DNA of 64,000 bases from Pyrenula massariospora (Eukaryota; Ascomycota; Eurotiomycetes; Pyrenulales; Pyrenulaceae): positions 682,001-746,000 of the forward strand of contig JAGFMI010000018.1 in NCBI GenBank assembly GCA_021030905.1, in the 5' to 3' direction. Within the stretch, counting starts at the first letter, position 1; the number at the start of each line of letters is the position of its first letter. Of the stretch, positions 58,204 to 64,000 are shown piece after piece. The notes under the pieces are model-generated. The model was not told where the DNA came from. It saw only the letters and a list, made by a program, of their open reading frames with translations, and did not search any database. The translations under genes and the position numbers were made by a program.

Positions 58204-59580
58204 ATATCAAGTGGTAGCGTGAAGAAGAAACCGTGGGAATGGATGCCGTCACTTCCCTCAAAGAGCTTGATCTAAGTGGTTCGTCAGCCCTTACATCAAT
58301 TTCAAGATCTGATCTATGCATCAAGCCGAAGTACTCTGCATGCCATGCCCGCATTGTCCAATCCTCGTAATTTCTGGCCAATGTCCAAGGCCGCACTAAG
58401 GCCAGTCAGCCTTGGGCATCAACCACTTGCCTTCCGTTGTGCGTAATCTCGAGGCACTACTTATGCATCGTTTTGGAAGTGATGGTGCCCGGAATTTCTG
58501 AGCCGATGGTGACACTCTGCGCGGGCTTGCATTGGACAAACTCAGATTTCTATAAGATAATGAAATGGCCTCTTCGGTAGGTATCGATACACTCTCCTAA
58601 GGTCAGAGACCTCCTTGTCCTGGATATTTGAATCTGGTCCGTTGGCATTGTTGAGAGCGATCTTGTCTAGCGGAATAGACGTGAGCAATTCCAAGGCAGC
58701 CACTATTGCTAGTCATGTGAAACCGCCCAGCCGTATGCTGCAGCTTTTGTCTACTGACAAAGCGTCTATCTAAGGCAGATGCGAAGAGAGCGTCCGTTAC
58801 CCGGACTATGTGAGAAAGACAGTGCGTGCAGCCGCGTTTTTGGAGGGGTGTCGAGCGCTTTCACCCAATACGGAGGGAATCACCTCGTATGATAAGTTCG
58901 GCGGAGGAGTCTTGACTGCTTGAAGGACGTTTGCGCGGCACGGCGCAATGGTCTATGCTTGGGACCACGTTGCACGACTCGGAGCTGTCATTGTAAAGCA
59001 GCCAGTCAGCAGGGACAGTGCACCGAAGCTGGCTTGAACATGGGTGCCTTTGTGGACGGGGAGGGCCTGGGATCGTACGGTTCGATTGAGCACAAACCTC
59101 GTTGGCGTTGTGTAATCCGGCATAGTGCAAAGGCCATGACGAGCGATGCCCCCAATCGGCGGCGGGGTTCAAAATGAGGCTGCCGAGAGACCAGGATCGC
59201 CAGTCGCGACATCCCCACCTCGGTCTTCCTCCACGCCCACCATAGACGGTCGATGCCTGCCCACGGTTTAGTTCGCTTTCTCAACAAGAATTGCATGACT
59301 CTCCTCATTCTGATCCTCTTCAACAATCACTTCTTACTTGCCAGTTACCCAAGCAAAACATCTTTGTAAAAACATCAGATCAGCACAAGCACATACGGTC
59401 GTTTGATTGACTCAACTAACACTACCTTCGACCTCTTTGCGTAGCACTGTAAGTGGCATCGCCGGTGAATGCGAATCTTGAGAAGCTTTACGTTAAGAGC
59501 TGATCAATTGCTGCAATAGCCTTCCCCTGTACCCGGTTCTGAAAGGCCTTTTAAACGGATCTTCGCCTGATTTCCCTGCG
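58204..59580. other. Intergenic region
   Basis: No supported gene. The right part is the promoter and leader of the zinc-finger regulator. Confidence 0.55.
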
Positions 59581-61576
59581 ATGGCCGAAACGTCCATTAG
59601 CGACCTCGTAAACGTCTTGAAGTCTTCCAAGCAGATCTTTTGGAATGAAAATGTCTCCCTCTCCGAAAGCGAGCGACAACGACTGTGGGATCTTCGCATT
59701 GGGTACTTGGCCTCCAGCGTTGGAGCGAATCCGGCGCATCACGGACAGCAGAGAATGTCGTCTTCTCGGAAACGGGCCATCCCTCGAACGTTGTCAATGG
59801 AATCCCCATCGGCGAAGCGTCTGGAACGAATGGAACCTGTAGGTTTTGCGCTATGCCCTCGCACTTTCTCTCTTGGTTCTTGGTTTGACAGGCTGCTCAT
59901 AGAGCCAATCCTCCCCCCAGTCCTCTGACATGATGCGGAACTCTTCCACCATCTCGGCACCGGCGGCCACGGCGTACTCTATGGCCCGAAGACGATCATC
60001 AAAGTCGACGTCTGGCCCGGGACCTTTCTCACACGACCATGGTCCCATCAGCCCTCTCCTTCCGTCCACCGAAAGTCACCATCTTTGGTCGGAACCCACC
60101 GATCGTTCGTATACCTGCTCTTCTTCGACCACTGGCCGCCACCCTCGGGCATCTGGGCTCCAGCGACAGCATCTGGATGTACAGGACCTCTCGCCTTTGG
60201 AGTACTGTGCTCAGATATCCAGAGACACCAGCTCTTCGTCAGCGGTGCCTTCTGGTTTGTATGCCCAATTCAGTGAGTTCGAAACACCCAATTGTTCTCA
60301 ATTGGGGCTGCCGCTTAATTACGACCCCAATTCTTCCCCGCTCACTCCAACGAGTGATGCCTTGACCTTCGCCTCGACTGCTGCTACTGGCAGCGAGCCA
60401 ATGAGTCGGACGGCAACGAATGACATCATATGCGATGCGACTTCAATGCTGCGACTCAACTCAGTATCATCTTGTGATCTCTCAAGTCAGAATTTGGTTG
60501 ATCATTTTGACAAGACCAATCGTGTCGAGTCTCACTCTGTTGATTTTTCTCGTAGTGCTGATTTTTCATTTGGATTGGAGAGTGTTCCCGTTTCTACTTT
60601 TGCTGTTTCGAACTGTGATTCTTTTCAAGATGGTGGTTTTTCTGGTGGAAATGGGGAAGAAGCGCTGTCAACAGATAGCGATGATTCGACAAAGTCAAGG
60701 TCGTCAAGTCAATCATCTACAGTAGCAAGAAAGCAAGAAAACGTCGCGCAGGGCAAGACTCGTCCTATCAAGCCCAAGATATTACGGGAGAATAGTTCAT
60801 CGAGCCAGGCGAGCGAGGCTAAAATGTTTCGGCTTCCTTCTACCAATGGCAAAACGAAAGAAGTGGTGCCAATCCCCAAGGCAACTTACCAACGCCCGAC
60901 CCGTCAAAAGACTTTTTGTCCCTACTGTCAAGAACATACCGAAGGATTTCATGGGGATCATGAGCTCCGACGTCATATCGATCGAGTTCATAGTGTCGTT
61001 CGGAAAGTCTGGGTATGCAAGGATATTTCCACCGATGGAAAATTCCTTGCAAACTGTAAGGCTTGTCGCAATAACAAAATGTATGGAGCCAACTACAATG
61101 CGGCGGCACATCTTCGTCGAACACACTTCTTTCCGTGCAAGAAGGGCCGGGGTGGACGTGGCAAGGGAAACGAGAAGCGAGGCGGCAAAGGGGGTGGTGA
61201 CCAACCTCCAATGGATATTCTCAAGCATTGGATGTATCAAAAAGACGAGTTTGTCCTCGACAATGCGAGTGCTGCCATCGAGCAAAGTCTTCCTCAAGAT
61301 CAGCGGCTCTCACAGTCTATCTACGACGAAGTCGTTGAACCCTCTATGAACCAAATGGGCACAATCGACCAGAACCCTCCACTCGAGCTTGATGAGGACC
61401 AGCTTGCCTACATCGAGGAGAGCATGCAATTGTCCAGCCAGCAGATGATGGATGAGTCACAGTTCAACGTCCCCATGGAGGCATTCAATGGCGGTCTTTC
61501 GAATGTCGCTGCTCTTGATGATGGGTCGTACGTTGATCCTCGCATTCAAGCCTATGGCCTTGGGTACATGGGATGA
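59581..61576 (+). CDS. C2H2-type zinc-finger protein, putative transcription regulator
   Basis: Exons 59581-59838 and 59921-61576 (637 aa). The phase-0 join uses the acceptor CCCCCCAG at 59920; an earlier acceptor (59891) would run into a stop. Seen: an N-terminal helical segment (SISDLVNVLKSSKQIFW, LSESERQRLWDLRIGYL), a Ser/Thr-rich middle (about 90-400), then zinc motifs at about 418-492: FCPYCQEHTEGFHGDHELRR with HIDRVH, followed by WVCKDI, NCKACRNNKMYGANYNAAAH and LRRTHFFPC, as in a fungal C2H2-like (DUF7896-type) family. Next comes a Gly/Lys-rich basic tract and an acidic C-terminus (LDEDQLAYIEESMQ). A basic zinc region with Ser-rich and acidic flanks fits a transcription regulator; targets unknown. 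Confidence 0.85.
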
Positions 61577-62843
61577 ACAGGTCTTGACGTTGATGATGAC
61601 GACGACGAAGATTATAATGATGTGGGCACGATGTTGACGCTTTTCTGTTTTCCTTAGTGTTCTATGTTTTTTCCTCTTCCTGGGTGTCTTATCTCATTGT
61701 ATCTTTGGTTTGATACAAGCTCGTTGGTTCATTCTCTTGGTTGTTCAGGCACCAAGGCTTACTGCCTAGGTGCATCTTATTGACTTTTGGTCTACACTAC
61801 CTCACTGCTGAGACTTTTCCGGCCGTGTATTATTTAGTTTTTCGATACCATGTTTTACAAGCAACAAAATGACCGCGATATGGATGCAGATACACACCAA
61901 ATCCTACAATTGTGTATTGCTTATTGAGCTGTGTTAATGCAGTCCTCTTATGTGAACCGACACCGTTTCTGTTATCTGCTTGTTTGGGCGTGATCACGAA
62001 TGTGGTAATGAGAACTGGGAAAGATCACGTCAGTTCCAAGTCGACTGGCTCCTTTTACATACAGCCTGCGCCAGGGGAGGAGGGGGGGGGATTGCATGTG
62101 GAAATTAAAGATCCCTGGGTGGAGAAAACTTGGAAGACAAGCTTTGAACAAGCTTTCGGTGCCAAGGTTGGGGTCGAGCCCGCCGCCTTCTTGGCTGACA
62201 CCACTGTAAGAACAATGCCAGCAGAGCTGTAGACAGACTGTTGCGCATGAACCGGCGTTGGCTGATCGGAGAAAAATCGCAGCAGTGCGACGTAGTATGT
62301 GTCTTGAGGATGCGTAAGTTGACGTGGCTGGGGCGCAGTCTTTGGCCAGCCAAGACGCACACAATGGCTGTGGCTGAGAACACCTGACTCGGGCCTAGCC
62401 GTTTCCAGCAGCCACGCCTTCGATGATTCGTAAAACGCTCACCCGCTCTTTGCTTCTTTATTCCTCTCCCCTCCCGTCCCAAATCTCACCCCTACAGCCA
62501 TTCCTACGAGCCACCAAAGCCATTGCACCTCTTGGCAACTTCGATAGACTGCCTTCGGTAAGTTTCCCCACTGCTTCAGCCTGTGCTCGAGTACACTGTG
62601 CCACACCTTGCCCTTGCAAAGCGTCACCACTCCACGCTTCGCCATCCGATCGGCACCGGTCGCCGCCGACCGCTGCTGAAACTCGGCTCGTTCCAACCAC
62701 CTCACCTTTATCATCGAACTACCTCACATTAAGATTCTATCAGGAGCTAACAGACTACTCTCTGCCCAGCGCTCCTTTGTTCTAGTCGTTTGAACACCTT
62801 CAATCGCTCCAGACCGAACCGTCTTTGGATCTAGAAGTACATC
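61577..62843. other. Intergenic region
   Basis: 3' flank of the zinc-finger gene (GAT/GAC-rich just after the stop) and promoter/leader of the CYSTM gene. A 120-codon frame at 62423-62785 is Ser/Pro/Ala-rich, has no motif and is more likely pyrimidine-rich 5' leader. Confidence 0.55.
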
Positions 62844-63270
62844 ATGTCGAACCAAGGTTACTACCAGGGCGGGCCTCAGTACCCCCAGCAAAGGTGCGAT
62901 ACTGTCTCCTTCCCAGAATACTTCTCCCACCCCTCGACACATCTTTAATTCCTTTCTTTTCCAATGGTCACAACTGCTTATCTGACTCCCACCTGATAGC
63001 TATGGTGGACCCCCCCAGCAAGGCGGCTACTACCAACAAGGCCCTCCGATGCAATACCAGCAAGGTCCCCCTCAGCAGGTCGTTGTGAGACAGAAGAAGG
63101 ACAGAGGTTGTTTGGGTGCTTGGTTCGCATATCCCCAATTCCAGGTCAAGAGTTGAGCAAGCTAACCTGTCCCCGTGAACAGTCTGGCCGCCCTGTGCTG
63201 TTGCTTCGTCGCCGAAGAAGGATGCGAGTGTTGCGCCGAATGCTGCGAGTGCGCCGAGGACTGCTGTTAG
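62844..63270 (+). CDS. Small CYSTM-type cysteine-rich tail protein
   Basis: Three exons: 62844-62893, 63000-63122, 63183-63270 (86 aa). Seen: a Gly/Tyr/Gln/Pro-rich N-terminus (GGYYQQGPPMQYQQGPPQQ), a basic KKDRG, then the C-terminal Cys-rich module GCLGACLAALCCCFVAEEGC followed by repeated Cys pairs to the end (13 or so Cys in the last 35 residues). This matches the CYSTM family, short tail-anchored proteins at the plasma membrane linked to stress and metal tolerance. The second intron falls inside the Cys module and begins GTTCGC, a weak donor, so splicing there deserves a check. Only this join recovers the family motif. Too short and too split to appear in simple frame scans. Confidence 0.85.
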
Positions 63271-64000
63271 AAGGCCTAGCTTGTGGAGAGGGAGCGGACA
63301 ACGAGTGCGAGCTGTCTTGGCACGTGTGTAAGACGCCCGAGGAGTGATATTGCGGGGATGAAAAACTCTGATAGGGCTTCTGAGAGTTACACCTGGGCAT
63401 AGGCGAAGGTCGAAGATCGGATACGGAACATGTGGTGATAGGCTGGGGCCTTTTTTCCTTTGTGATTGTTTGCGACTAAGCTCCTACTTTACTCCTTGAA
63501 GTTCTCCTACAAGCATGGTTTTCTTGTGACCTTTCATGCTTATCACGGCAGAATGAATAGCACATCGCTTTCTGACGTCGTTTTTTAATTTCCCCAATGG
63601 GTATATGTTAGTGGAAATGACCTTTTGGCTCCATCAGCATCCGACCTTCCCCACCTGGCGCGCTCACAACTGTTGAAACTCTGGGCACTCTTCCATCCCT
63701 CCTCAAGGAAACCACACATTGAAGAATTGCTGTCCTGCCCAAACCATTCAACAAAAACATGACACTGAGCAGACGAAACACCGCACTAAAGCTTCTCTAA
63801 CTTGAAGAACACTCCCCCTCCCCTCAACCAATCCATGCTTTCTTTCATCGTCCCTGGCTCCAACCCTCACGAGGCAAATCTCTACTCCTCTTGATAGAAC
63901 CCACCCCTCTAATCTGTACGCGAGAATATACTTTCTCTTGCCACTTTACGCCCGGATGGTTGTCTGCGATTCACATACGTATAACGATCTGCCTGCCTAG
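63271..64000. other. 3' flank and intergenic sequence to window end
   Basis: No supported gene; CT-rich near 63820-63900, which may be a leader of a gene beyond the window. Confidence 0.5.

Noticed and set aside
60797-61297. 166-aa minus-strand frame opposite the zinc-finger gene
   Set aside because: Antisense shadow of the zinc motifs; the plus strand carries the Cys/His pattern.
62423-62785. 120-aa frame upstream of the CYSTM gene
   Set aside because: Ser/Pro/Ala-rich with no motif, pyrimidine-rich and just upstream of the CYSTM start; more likely 5' leader or intergenic.
1-64000. tRNA, rRNA, CRISPR or inverted-repeat transposon
   Set aside because: I looked for TFIIIC B-box-like GGTTCGANTCC with a matching A box, for rRNA-like blocks, for regularly spaced repeats and for long terminal repeats by eye. 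None was convincing; a dedicated scan would be needed to exclude a single tRNA.

Overview
The window looks like nuclear DNA of a filamentous ascomycete (Pezizomycotina). Most genes are split by short (about 45-90 bp) GT-AG introns with CTAAC-type branch sites. Genes lie on both strands without operons, intergenic gaps are 0.1-4 kb, and the gene set is typically fungal: GH5 beta-1,6-glucanase, S10 carboxypeptidase, Abp1, AMP deaminase, a CYSTM protein and a C2H2-type regulator. I could not narrow it to class or genus. I saw no rRNA, tRNA, CRISPR array or intact transposon.

Layout. 0-14 kb is accessory-like: a secreted berberine-bridge-type FAD oxidase, two group-A FAD monooxygenases (one with a C-terminal membrane anchor), a secreted serine carboxypeptidase and a GNAT acetyltransferase, separated by long gaps. 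No backbone synthase (PKS, NRPS, terpene cyclase) is present, so a metabolite cluster is only a possibility. 14-53 kb is denser and largely housekeeping: a putative tubby/LURP-like protein, AMP deaminase, a large F-box/zinc-finger protein divergent from ABP1, an ExgB-like beta-1,6-glucanase, an Arg/Ser-rich zinc-motif protein, a small acidic Cys-motif protein, a 1266-aa Asn/Gln/Trp-rich protein, an SH3BGR/thioredoxin-fold protein tail-to-tail with ribulose-phosphate 3-epimerase, a 994-aa methyltransferase, a CAP-domain protein without signal peptide, and LSM2. 53-64 kb is sparse again: an alpha/beta hydrolase, a zinc-finger regulator and a small Cys-tail CYSTM protein.

I rebuilt exon joins by hand wherever homologous motifs continued in another frame; each join keeps the frame and uses GT-AG borders. 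Starts of the F-box protein and the alpha/beta hydrolase are the least certain.

The most unusual signal is compositional. Six segments of about 400-700 bp (around 6.7-7.2, 14.0-14.5, 29.6-30.1, 49.4-50.0, 51.2-51.6 and 52.6-53.0 kb) pass smoothly from strongly C-rich to strongly G-rich along the + strand. The polarity is the same whichever strand the gene is on, and in several cases the gradient runs through introns or UTR, so codon choice alone does not explain it.
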